Shown piece after piece: positions 1 through 8,085 of a stretch of 47,234 bases of DNA. The position numbers and the translations under genes were made by a program. The notes below the pieces were generated by a model that was given only the letters and a program-made list of their open reading frames with translations, was not told the origin of the DNA and ran no database searches. Origin of the DNA: JANPEZ01 sp031423155 (lineage in GTDB: Bacteria; Actinomycetota; UBA4738; HRBIN12). The DNA lies in assembly GCA_031423155.1 (NCBI GenBank), contig JANPEZ010000058.1, positions 1 through 47,234 on the forward strand, read 5' to 3'. Within the stretch, counting starts at the first letter, position 1; the number at the start of each line of letters is the position of its first letter.

Positions 1-15
1 CTCGCCCTCTTGGGC

Positions 16-1578
16 CTAAGCGACTATCCCGGATAGGTCCTCCTCGGGAGGAGTCGATGGCGACCACGGCTTCTTCTTCTGAACCGAGAAGTAGTAGGCC
101 GCTCCAACCAGGAACACGATCGTCATCACCTGTGGGATCAGAGAGATGTCGTTGAGGAATCCCCCGAAGTGAACGAGCGGACCGGTTCCGTAGTAGTCCG
201 TCTGGTTCGGCGACGGGTTGCTGAAGATCCTCAGCGCGTTCGCCCCCGACGTCGACGCGGGCCACAGGAAGTTGACCATCATCGCTGCGCCCCAGATGAT
301 CGCGAGAGCGTTGATGAGCTTGCCCTTGGCACCGAGTGAGAACGGAGCCTTGGTCTTCGGCCAACCCTTCATGCGAGCACGCATGACCGCGATGTTCCCA
401 AGTAGGTAGCTGAAGTAGATCGAGGCCGTCGCCGCAACCGCGATCGTGCTGGCCCCCGCGAACTGGATGAACGGGATGGCCGACAGCAGCCCTACTATCA
501 CGCAAGCCCAGATGGGCGTGTGCAGCTTCGGGCTCACCTTCGCCATGGCGCCGGAGAACGGCAGTTGGTCGTCGCGTGCCATCCCGAACGCCAGACGGAT
601 AGTCGAGGTCAGGATCGACATGCAGCACACGAAGATCGCTGCTGCCACAACGACCAGGTAGGTCGTCGCCATCATGGAGGACATCACCTCAGGGATGATC
701 TGCGCAGGCCCGAGGAACCCCGTCACCGCATCCCCCATGTTCGGTACCGCGATGAGCACTCCCCACAGGAAGATCGCGCCGATCACGAAGGCCCCGGCGA
801 CCGACCCGAGGACGGCTTTGGGCGCCTCGACCCTCGGATTGCGGGTCTCCTCCGCCAGGGTCGAGGCCGTGTCGAACCCGTAGATGACGTAGAGGCTCAT
901 GAACATCCCGACGAGGAAGTACGCGGGCGTGATGCTCGCTCCTCCTGCGTCGAAGATCGCGCCCACTCCGGAGTTGTTGTGCGAGATAGCCAGGATGATC
1001 GCGAACACGACCATGCCGAGGATCTCGAAGACGACCCCGGTGTTGTTGACGATCGCCACGAGCTTGACGCCGTAGATGTTCAAGACAGTGATCAAGGCCA
1101 GCGTCACCAGCGAGACCAGCTTCTGGTCGGCGCTACCGAGGTCTCCGTTGAGATGCCATCCGAACATGCTGTTCATCGCCGGGATCAACGCCAGCGGCAG
1201 GGTCGCGCAGACCGAAGCCACCGTCAAGACACCGGCGATCAGGTAGAACCACCCGGTGAACCAGGCGTAGGTTCGACCGGACAGGTATTTCGTCCACTGG
1301 AACACCGAGCCTGCCACTGGGAAGTGGCTCGACAGCTCGGCGAAGTTCAGCGCGACGATCATCTGACCGATCGCGACGACCGGCCAGGTCCAGAAGAGCC
1401 ACCCGCCGATAGACGCCATCCCGAGGAAGAACAGCGTGAAGATCCCCGTCGAGGGCGAGATGTAGCTGAACGCGACCGCGAACGAGCTGAACGTCCCGAG
1501 GTCTCGTTTGAGTTCCTGCTTGTATCCGAACCGCTCTAGATCGGCGGTGTCCTTCGCCGCCTGGTCTTGGCTCGTCAT
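16..1578 (-). CDS. APC-family amino acid/polyamine permease
   Basis: A 520-residue integral membrane protein of the amino acid-polyamine-organocation superfamily, expected to import an amino acid or amine across the cytoplasmic membrane. After a hydrophilic N-terminus of about 28 residues, the sequence runs through roughly twelve hydrophobic segments. The first carries a helix-breaking SPSTGIF motif typical of APC substrate sites. The C-terminal tail is charged and proline-rich. The ATG at 1578 is preceded by a purine-rich GGGGAAGG. The gene lies 54 bases downstream of the DeoR regulator on the same strand, so the two may be cotranscribed. The substrate cannot be read from the sequence. The nearby amine-oxidase-like flavoproteins and amidase make an amine or amino acid plausible, but this is inference. 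Confidence 0.9.
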   Translation of the reverse strand: MTSQDQAAKDTADLERFGYKQELKRDLGTFSSFAVAFSYISPSTGIFTLFFLGMASIGGWLFWTWPVVAIGQMIVALNFAELSSHFPVAGSVFQWTKYLSGRTYAWFTGWFYLIAGVLTVASVCATLPLALIPAMNSMFGWHLNGDLGSADQKLVSLVTLALITVLNIYGVKLVAIVNNTGVVFEILGMVVFAIILAISHNNSGVGAIFDAGGASITPAYFLVGMFMSLYVIYGFDTASTLAEETRNPRVEAPKAVLGSVAGAFVIGAIFLWGVLIAVPNMGDAVTGFLGPAQIIPEVMSSMMATTYLVVVAAAIFVCCMSILTSTIRLAFGMARDDQLPFSGAMAKVSPKLHTPIWACVIVGLLSAIPFIQFAGASTIAVAATASIYFSYLLGNIAVMRARMKGWPKTKAPFSLGAKGKLINALAIIWGAAMMVNFLWPASTSGANALRIFSNPSPNQTDYYGTGPLVHFGGFLNDISLIPQVMTIVFLVGAAYYFSVQKKKPWSPSTPPEEDLSGIVA

Positions 1579-1632
1579 ACCTTCCCCCTTTCCAGCTTGA
1601 AGATCACTGCGGTTTCGGTGTGGCCCGGTCGG

Positions 1633-2430
1633 CTATCCGTAGGGCGGAACGTGGGCTTCTTCACCGGCCACTATCACCTCCAGCCCGAGGTCGATGAGTT
1701 CTTCTCTGTACGCGGGGTCGATGCCCTCGTCGGTGACCAGTGCATCGACACGATCGAGCCGCGCTATCGCGAAGTCGGCGACGGTGCCCAGCTTCGTGTG
1801 ATCGGCTACAACCACGATCTGCCCGCGCGTCTGCTCGATCATCAGGGCGGCGATCTCGGCCTCGGGGGCGGCCGGCGTCGTCAGCCCGGCGCGCCTGGAC
1901 AGACCCTCGACGCCGAGGAAGGTCCTGGAGGCGTACACCTTGCGGAGGGCATCGGCGGCGAAGGGACCAACGCAGGAGTTCGAGGGCGGGCGGTACTCGC
2001 CCCCGGCCAGGATCACCTCGATGTCGGCGTCGGCGGCTTCAAGGGCCATGCCGACATGGTTCGTCACTATCTTGGTCTCGATCGGCCTCAAGCCGCGGAA
2101 CACTTCGAGGGTAGTCGTGCCTCCGTTCATGAAAACGGTGTCGCCGGGAAGGACCATCGCGGCAGCCGCCCGGCCTATCCGGCGCTTCTCGCTTTGATTC
2201 CTGGTCACCGCCTCGAAGTAGGCGAGCTCGGTGCGCATGCGCTGGGCAGCGAGGGCGCCGCCGTGGGTGCGCTCTAAGAGCCCTCGGCTCTCCATGTCTT
2301 CCAAGTCTCTGCGGATGGTGACCTCGGAGACGCCCAGCATCTCGCTGAGGGAGGAGACGCGAACGACCTGGCGCTCCTTCAGGAGCTCCTGGATACGGCG
2401 ATGCCGTTCCGCGGGCAGCGGCTGCTCCAT
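1633..2430 (-). CDS. DeoR/GlpR-family transcriptional regulator
   Basis: A 265-residue regulator. Residues 9-58 form the DeoR helix-turn-helix, with the signature VSEVTIRRDLEDME and the trailing THGGAL. Residues 75-230 form the sensor domain, with the phosphosugar-site-like GDTVFMNGGTTTLEV and a late ADHTKLG motif. The family usually represses sugar or sugar-phosphate genes and is released by a phosphorylated sugar. The ATG at 2430 has GAGGGGAAG upstream. The gene precedes the APC permease on the same strand. Its own operator is not identifiable. Family assignment is firm; the effector and regulon are unknown. Confidence 0.92.
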   Translation of the reverse strand: MEQPLPAERHRRIQELLKERQVVRVSSLSEMLGVSEVTIRRDLEDMESRGLLERTHGGALAAQRMRTELAYFEAVTRNQSEKRRIGRAAAAMVLPGDTVFMNGGTTTLEVFRGLRPIETKIVTNHVGMALEAADADIEVILAGGEYRPPSNSCVGPFAADALRKVYASRTFLGVEGLSRRAGLTTPAAPEAEIAALMIEQTRGQIVVVADHTKLGTVADFAIARLDRVDALVTDEGIDPAYREELIDLGLEVIVAGEEAHVPPYG

Positions 2431-2560
2431 GCGCTTGCTTCCCCTCTCGCCGCGCGCGAACGCCCGGACCTATGACCGAGCCTGGGTAAGAGTGTGCGCT
2501 CCTGATCGGGAACGCAAGCAGCCTGGTCAGGCAACCTTTCGGGGCTGGTCCGCGCGGCCG

Positions 2561-2577
2561 CGTGACCCGCGGTCACG
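2561..2577. promoter_or_regulatory. 17-bp palindrome upstream of the phosphoesterase gene
   Basis: CGTGACCCGCGGTCACG has perfect 7-base arms around a 3-base centre. It lies 46 bases before the phosphoesterase start, in the divergent region 2431-2623 shared with the DeoR gene. It could be an operator or an mRNA hairpin. No clear -35/-10 pair was found beside it. Confidence 0.4.
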
Positions 2578-2623
2578 GACGAAGAGTTGCGCCTGGCCCC
2601 GTGCCGGTGCAAGGGTGACCGGG

Positions 2624-3679
2624 ATGACGCGAACCTGGAGAGCTGCCGCCGGCCTGCTAGCCCTGGGCCTACTCGTCTCCTCCTGTGCGAAGGCTCCGAC
2701 CCCCCGGGAGGCCGCATCGGGGTCGGCGACTCCCGCAGGCGCCAGCGCCCCGGCAGCGCGCATCGCCGTCGTGGGTGACATCGCCTGCAGCGAACTCCCG
2801 GACGGGCGAGCGAAGCGGTGTCGCTACGACGCGGTCGGCGAACAGGTCACCGGCGGCGGCTACGACGCCTTCCTGGCTCTCGGCGACCTGCAATACCTCA
2901 AGGGCGGCTATGCGAACTTCCTGGCCTACTACGACACGTACTTCGGGGCGGTGAAGGACATCACCTATCCGGTGCCGGGTAACCACGAGACCTACACGCC
3001 GTTAATGGCCGGATACATGAAGTACTTCGGAGATCGGGTTCGTACCAAAGGCGACTACATAACGAACGCCGGGTTCTACTCGTACAACCTGGGGTCCTGG
3101 CACATGGTGGCCATCAACTCCCAGCTGTGCCGAGGGACGACGTACGACTACTCGACCGGTGGGCGCATGCCGATCGCCCGCAACCCGAACGTGATCCCCG
3201 GATGCGGCCCCGGGGATTCGATGTACGAGTGGCTCCGAGCAGACCTGGAGACCCACCCGGCAGAGTGCACGCTCGTCTACTACCACCACCCGCTCCTCGT
3301 TTGGAACGAGTGGGCGGCGACGCCGTACTGGCCCGGGCCCTTCTACTACTCGATGCTTCCGATGTGGCGGCTCATGGACGAGAACGGGGTCGACGTCGTA
3401 CTCAACGGGCACTACCACAACTACCAGCGTTTCTCGCCTCAGGATGAGTACGGCCAGCCCGTGAAGGACGGCATCACGCAGTACATAGTCGGAACCGGTG
3501 GGAGCACGCACGAGTACTTCTCCAAGAAGTACGACCCGCCGGCGGCGTATCAGGCGGGCATCGACGATTCCTTCGGCATCTTGGACATGACGCTGAACGA
3601 GGGCGGGTGGGAATACAGCTTCCTGCCGGCCGAGGGCGAACCCGCTTTCAGCGACGCCGGAAGCGGAACCTGCCGCTAG
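2624..3679 (+). CDS. Secreted lipoprotein metallophosphoesterase (calcineurin-like)
   Basis: A 351-residue exported phosphoesterase resembling bacterial purple-acid-phosphatase-type proteins. The N-terminus is a lipoprotein signal ending in LLVSSC, with Cys21 as the lipidated residue, followed by an Ala/Pro/Ser linker. The binuclear metal motifs are in order: GDIAC (D52), GDLQY (D88), GNHE (N120, H121), YYHHP (H221, H222) and NGHYHNYQR (H263, H265). It probably hydrolyses phosphate esters outside the cytoplasmic membrane. I chose the ATG at 2624 because it directly starts the signal peptide; the frame stays open upstream to 2231 but that part reads antisense to the DeoR gene. A GTG at 2615 is the alternative. 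Its stop shares CTAG with the convergent threonine synthase gene. Confidence 0.9.
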   Translation: MTRTWRAAAGLLALGLLVSSCAKAPTPREAASGSATPAGASAPAARIAVVGDIACSELPDGRAKRCRYDAVGEQVTGGGYDAFLALGDLQYLKGGYANFLAYYDTYFGAVKDITYPVPGNHETYTPLMAGYMKYFGDRVRTKGDYITNAGFYSYNLGSWHMVAINSQLCRGTTYDYSTGGRMPIARNPNVIPGCGPGDSMYEWLRADLETHPAECTLVYYHHPLLVWNEWAATPYWPGPFYYSMLPMWRLMDENGVDVVLNGHYHNYQRFSPQDEYGQPVKDGITQYIVGTGGSTHEYFSKKYDPPAAYQAGIDDSFGILDMTLNEGGWEYSFLPAEGEPAFSDAGSGTCR

Positions 3680-4914
3680 CGGCCGATCGCGGCCAGGAAC
3701 TCGTCGAGGTCCGGCGCGACGTTGTAGCTCGGATCGAGGCGACCTTCGAGCGCTTCTATCGTCTTGTAACCGTTGCCGGTGACGTAGGCGACGGTTTCCT
3801 CGTCGGGTCCGATGACACCCTGCTCCACGAGACGTTTGAGGTTGGCGATCGTCACACCGCCTGCGGTCTCGGTGAAGACGCCCTCGGTCTGGGCCAGCAG
3901 TTGGATGCCCTCGATGATCTCCTTCTCGGTGCACCACTCGATGGCCCCGTTGGTCTTGCGAGAGACCTGCATCGCGAACATGCCGTCGGCCGGAGAGCCG
4001 ATGGCCAGCGAACGCGCGATCGTGTTCGGCTTCATCGGCTTGACTTCTTCAGCACCGTCCTTGAAAGCCTGCGCGACCGGACGGCAACCCTCCGGCTGCG
4101 CGCCGGAGACGCGGTAGGGCTTCTCTTCAACGGCGCCGATAGCGATGAGTTCGCTGAAGGCGCGGTCGATCTTGGTCAGAAGGGCGCCGCTCGCGATCGG
4201 CACGACGACGTGGTCGGGTAGACGCCAGCCGAGCTGCTCGGCGGTCTCGAACCCGAGCGACTTGGAACCCTCTGCGTAGAAGGGGCGCATGTTCACGTTG
4301 ACGAAGGCCCAAGGAAGGGCCTCGGCGACCTCGCTGCATAGGCGGTTCACGTCGTCGTAGTTGCCCTTGACCGCGACGACGTGGGCGCCGTAGGCCTGCG
4401 TCGCCAGGATCTTCGCGCGCTCCAGGTCCTCCGGGATGAAGACATAGCACTCCATTCCGGCCTTGGCGGCGTGAGCCGCGGTCGCGTTGGCAAGGTTCCC
4501 GGTCGAGGCGCACGAGATGACTTCGAACCCGAAAGCGCGCGCCATCGTGACTGCGACCGAGACGACCCGGTCTTTGAACGAGTTCGACGGGTTGACCGAG
4601 TCGTCCTTGATCCAGAGGGTCTTCAGGCCCAGCCGCTTGGCCAGGTTGTCTGCCTTGCGCAAGGGGGTGAATCCCGCGCCCAGGTCGATCCGCTCGATAC
4701 CGGGGCCGCCGGGGAGGAGGGACTCGTAGCGCCAGAGAGAAGCCGGACCTTGCTCGGCCTGCTTCTTGAAGACCTCGCCGTCGACGGCCTGCAGGTCATA
4801 CGCGGGCTCAAGAGGTCCGAAGCATTCCTCGCAGATGGTCAGCGGCTCGACCGGGTACTGCTCTCCGCAGATCCTGCATTGCAGCGCCTGGGGGGTGGCG
4901 ATCTGCGACTTCAT
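3676..4914 (-). CDS. thrC: Threonine synthase
   Basis: A 412-residue PLP enzyme expected to convert O-phosphohomoserine to threonine and phosphate. An N-terminal zinc ribbon (C13, C16, C28, C31) precedes the fold-II PLP domain. The Schiff-base lysine is K114 in NPSNSFKDR, and SCASTGNLANATAAHAAKAG forms the phosphate-binding loop region. The ATG at 4914 is chosen because it overlaps the ilvD stop as ATGA; an upstream in-frame ATG at 5004 would run into the ilvD gene. Translational coupling to ilvD links threonine formation to branched-chain amino acid synthesis. A related threonine-synthase-like lyase cannot be fully excluded, but length and motifs match ThrC. Confidence 0.9.
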   Translation of the reverse strand: MKSQIATPQALQCRICGEQYPVEPLTICEECFGPLEPAYDLQAVDGEVFKKQAEQGPASLWRYESLLPGGPGIERIDLGAGFTPLRKADNLAKRLGLKTLWIKDDSVNPSNSFKDRVVSVAVTMARAFGFEVISCASTGNLANATAAHAAKAGMECYVFIPEDLERAKILATQAYGAHVVAVKGNYDDVNRLCSEVAEALPWAFVNVNMRPFYAEGSKSLGFETAEQLGWRLPDHVVVPIASGALLTKIDRAFSELIAIGAVEEKPYRVSGAQPEGCRPVAQAFKDGAEEVKPMKPNTIARSLAIGSPADGMFAMQVSRKTNGAIEWCTEKEIIEGIQLLAQTEGVFTETAGGVTIANLKRLVEQGVIGPDEETVAYVTGNGYKTIEALEGRLDPSYNVAPDLDEFLAAIGR

Positions 4915-6593
4915 GACGTGACGGCTCCTTCCGAGGCCGAGCCGACCAGACGGGCGTACTTGGCCAGAGCTCCAGTCTGGTACTTCGGCTCGGGCGGTGA
5001 CCACTTCGCGCGGCGCTCCGCGAGCACGGCCTCGTCGACTTTCAGGTCGATACGACGGTTGGCCGCATCGATCACGATCTCATCGCCCTCCTCGACGAAG
5101 GCTATGGGGCCCCCGACGCAGGCTTCCGGGGAGATGTGGCCGACGCTGTATCCCTTGGTGGCTCCGCTGAAACGACCATCCGTTATGAGGGCGACTTCCT
5201 TGCCCAGGCCGGCGCCTGCGACCGCGGCGGTGACGGCAAGCATCTCGGGCATGCCGGGCGAACCCTTCGGGCCCTCGTAGCGGATGACCATGACGTCGCC
5301 GGGTTCGATGAGCCTGTGCGTCAGCGCGACGAAAGCGTCGTTCTCAGAGTCGAAGGGGCGCGCGCGGCCCGTGAAGGTCAGGCTCTCGGCACCAGCGATC
5401 TTCATCACGCTTCCCTCTGGCGCCAGCGACCCGCGGAGGATCGCGATGCCGCCTTCGGGATGGATCGGCTGGGAGAAGGGATGCACGATGTCGCCGTCGG
5501 GAGCCTGCGGCGCGAGCTCGGCCAGGTTCTCCGCGATCGTCTTGCCGGTCACCGTGATGCAGTCGCCGTGTAGGAGACCAGCGTCGAGCAGTTCCTTCAT
5601 CACGACGGGGACACCACCGACGCGATCCAGGTCGCTCATCACGAACTTCCCCGCGGGGCGCACGTCGACCAGGTGAGGAACGGTGCGCGAGATCCGGTCG
5701 AAGTCTTCCAGGGTCAGGGTCACCCCGGCTTCGTGAGCGATGGACAGCAGGTGAAGGACCGCGTTGGTCGAACCGGCGAGCGCCATCGTCACCGCGATGG
5801 CGTTCTCGAAGGCTTCGAAGGTCATGATGTCGCGCGGACGCGGGCCGTCGGTCGAGAGCAGCTTCGTGCAAGCGATGCCGGACTCGCGGGCGAAGACCTC
5901 GCGGCGGTAGTCGACGGCGGGAGGGCTGGCTGCGCCCGGCAACGACATGCCGAGGGCTTCGGCTGCAGCAGCCATCGTGTTGGCCGTATACATGCCGGCG
6001 CAGGAGCCGGTGGTCGGGCAGGCTGCGCGCTCGATCTGGAGGAGTTCGGCGTCGTCGATCGTGCCGTTCGCATGAGCGCCGACGGCTTCGAACACGTCCT
6101 GGATGGTTATGTCCTTGCCCTTGTGGGTGCCGGGCAAGATAGTTCCGCCGTAGAGATAGACCGACGCGAGGTTCAATCTAGCCATCGCCATCAACATCGC
6201 AGGCTCGGACTTGTCGCAGCCGGCGATGCCGACCAAGCCGTCGAAGCGTTCGGCGTGCATGACGAGCTCGACGGAGTCGGCTATGACCTCGCGGCTTATG
6301 AGACTGGCCTTCATCCCCTCGTGACCCATCGCGATCCCATCTGAGACCGCGATGGTCGTGAACTCGATCGGAACGGCGCCAGCCTGGCGCACGCCTTCCT
6401 TGGCGAAGGCCGCTAGCTTGTCGAGGTGGTAGTTGCAGGGAGTGACCTCGTTCCAGCTGGAGGCCACGGCGACCTGTGACTTGCCGAAGTCCTCCTCTGA
6501 GAAGCCGACCGCGCGCAGGTACGCGCGGGCGGGAGCGCGCTGGGGCCCCTCGGTAACTTCCCAACTGCGGGGGCGACTGGGATCGCCTGGCAC
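4911..6593 (-). CDS. ilvD: Dihydroxy-acid dehydratase
   Basis: A 560-residue iron-sulfur dehydratase that forms 2-keto acids from 2,3-dihydroxy acids in valine, leucine and isoleucine synthesis. Three cysteines fit cluster ligation: C53 (TPCN), C126 (GCDKSEPAM) and C198 (CPTTGSCAGMY), the spacing of [2Fe-2S]-type IlvD. The C-terminal region holds GPKGSPGMPEM and the LITDGRFSGATKG signature. The start is GTG at 6593, with AAGGAGG eight bases upstream. It is the first gene of a two-gene operon with thrC and diverges from the flavoprotein operon across 70 bases. The family also contains sugar-acid dehydratases; the full-length match and the thrC partner favour IlvD. Confidence 0.93.
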   Translation of the reverse strand: MPGDPSRPRSWEVTEGPQRAPARAYLRAVGFSEEDFGKSQVAVASSWNEVTPCNYHLDKLAAFAKEGVRQAGAVPIEFTTIAVSDGIAMGHEGMKASLISREVIADSVELVMHAERFDGLVGIAGCDKSEPAMLMAMARLNLASVYLYGGTILPGTHKGKDITIQDVFEAVGAHANGTIDDAELLQIERAACPTTGSCAGMYTANTMAAAAEALGMSLPGAASPPAVDYRREVFARESGIACTKLLSTDGPRPRDIMTFEAFENAIAVTMALAGSTNAVLHLLSIAHEAGVTLTLEDFDRISRTVPHLVDVRPAGKFVMSDLDRVGGVPVVMKELLDAGLLHGDCITVTGKTIAENLAELAPQAPDGDIVHPFSQPIHPEGGIAILRGSLAPEGSVMKIAGAESLTFTGRARPFDSENDAFVALTHRLIEPGDVMVIRYEGPKGSPGMPEMLAVTAAVAGAGLGKEVALITDGRFSGATKGYSVGHISPEACVGGPIAFVEEGDEIVIDAANRRIDLKVDEAVLAERRAKWSPPEPKYQTGALAKYARLVGSASEGAVTS

Positions 6594-6663
6594 TTCGTAT
6601 CCTCCTTGAGCGCTAGCTGATGCGGCGCCGCGGGGGCGCCCCAGAGGAAGGAAATGCTCTCAC
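6594..6663. promoter_or_regulatory. 70-bp divergent promoter region, ilvD / flavoprotein operon
   Basis: This short region must carry the leaders of both operons. It contains the ilvD ribosome site (AAGGAGG on the minus strand), the flavoprotein ribosome site AGAGGAAGGAA on the plus strand, and two GGCGCC blocks (6624-6629, 6635-6640) able to pair as a short hairpin. No leader peptide, T-box or riboswitch is visible, and no convincing -35/-10 pair. Confidence 0.4.
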
Positions 6664-8085
6664 ATGACGGCTGACATCCCACCTGACGCCGGTCGAGCAT
6701 GGTGGCTGAACGAGGCGCTGGCCGACGATCCGGGGGAGCCTTGCCCCGCGCTCGAAGGCGATGTTTCGGCCGACGTCGTGATCCTCGGCGGCGGTTATAC
6801 CGGCATGTGGACCGCCTGGTTCCTGAAGGAACGCGATCCAGGCATAGACGTCGTGCTTCTCGAACAGGACATCTGCGGAGCAGGACCCTCCGGTCGCAAC
6901 GGGGGCTTCGTCAGCGGGTGGTGGGGGCACGTGGCCGATCTGGTCTCGACCTACGGGGACTCCGACGCCATCGAGTTGCTGATGGCAGCGGGGCGCTCGC
7001 CCGCGGAGATCGGCGCCTGGTGCCAGACCAACGACGTCGACGCATGGTTCACGCACGCGGGCGATCTGTCGGCAACGTCGAACAAGTTCCAGGAGGGCCG
7101 CTGGAGCGGGATGCTGGAGGCCGCCGAGCGCCTCGGCATCTCCGATGAGTACGGGGTTCTCTCCCCCGAGCAGGTGCAGGCGCGGTGTGCGTCACCTCTA
7201 TTCGGCTCGGGGATGTCCATCCATGACGCGGCCACCGTCCAGCCCGCCAGGCTGGCCCGGGGCCTGCGGCGCGCGCTCCTCGCGCGCGGCGTCCGGATCT
7301 ACGAGCACACTCCGGTGGAACGATTCGGGGCGGGTTCGCCGGCGGTGGCCGAAACCCCCGGCGGCGCGGTCAGGGCGGGGGAAGCGGTCGTCGGGCTCGG
7401 CGCCTGGGCAACGACATGGAAACGTTTCCGCCCGGTGACGACCATCCGAGGCAGCTACATGGTCATCACGGCCCCCGCCCCGGAGAAGCTGGAGCAGATC
7501 AACTGGACCGGCGGCGAGGCCGTTCGAGACATGCGCTCCTCGGTTCACTATCTGAGGACCACGCCGGACGGACGTATCGCGTTCGGCTGCGGAGGATTGC
7601 AACCAGACTTCGCCCGGCACATCGACCGGCGTTACGCCTACGACGAGCGGATGATCCGGACGGCCGCCGAGGACCTGTGGAGGATGTTCCCCTCCTTCCG
7701 CGAGGTTCCCATCGAAGCCGGCTGGGGTGGGCCGATCAACGTGAGCGGGTTCAACATGCCGTTCTTCGGCTCCTACGGAGCGACGGGCAACGTGCACTAC
7801 GGACTGGGCTACACCGGCAACGGCGTCGGTCCCTCTCATCTCGGCGGCAAGATCCTGGCCTCGCTGGCGACACACTCGGGCGACGGGCTCACGAGATTGG
7901 CGGTCGTCACGAGCGAGCCGCGCCGGTTCCCTCCCGAACCGATCCGCTCCCCGGGGATGTTCATCGCGAACCGGGCGATCCGCCGCAAAGACGATGTCGA
8001 GGACTCCGGGAGGAAAGCCGGGCGGATCACTACCGAGGTAGCACGGCTTCCGCGTAGGCTTGGCTACCACTTGGGACCGAGATGA
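6664..8085 (+). CDS. FAD-dependent oxidoreductase, DAO family (paralog 1 of 3)
   Basis: A 473-residue flavoprotein of the D-amino-acid/glycine oxidase superfamily, which oxidises amines or amino acids to imines. The Rossmann motif is VVILGGGYTGMWTA (G42-G47), followed by the FAD-ribose acid in LLEQDICG and the GPSGRNGGF loop that contacts FAD. A C-terminal block with NVHYGLGYTGNGVG is the usual flavin-binding end of this fold. The N-terminus carries the RAWWLNEALA box shared with the next two genes. The start ATG follows a good GGAAGG. It is first in a translationally coupled run of three paralogs. The closest known functional relatives by motif are gamma-glutamylputrescine-oxidase-like enzymes; the substrate is not determined. 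Confidence 0.85.
   Translation: MTADIPPDAGRAWWLNEALADDPGEPCPALEGDVSADVVILGGGYTGMWTAWFLKERDPGIDVVLLEQDICGAGPSGRNGGFVSGWWGHVADLVSTYGDSDAIELLMAAGRSPAEIGAWCQTNDVDAWFTHAGDLSATSNKFQEGRWSGMLEAAERLGISDEYGVLSPEQVQARCASPLFGSGMSIHDAATVQPARLARGLRRALLARGVRIYEHTPVERFGAGSPAVAETPGGAVRAGEAVVGLGAWATTWKRFRPVTTIRGSYMVITAPAPEKLEQINWTGGEAVRDMRSSVHYLRTTPDGRIAFGCGGLQPDFARHIDRRYAYDERMIRTAAEDLWRMFPSFREVPIEAGWGGPINVSGFNMPFFGSYGATGNVHYGLGYTGNGVGPSHLGGKILASLATHSGDGLTRLAVVTSEPRRFPPEPIRSPGMFIANRAIRRKDDVEDSGRKAGRITTEVARLPRRLGYHLGPR

Noticed and set aside
520..1539. Long open frame antisense to the permease gene
   Set aside because: Arg/His/Asp-rich translation without domains; typical third-position artefact of GC-rich coding DNA on the other strand.
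6624..6640. Attenuator or riboswitch in the ilvD leader
   Set aside because: Only a GC-rich hairpin in a 70-base gap; no leader peptide with branched-chain codons, no T-run, no T-box motif.
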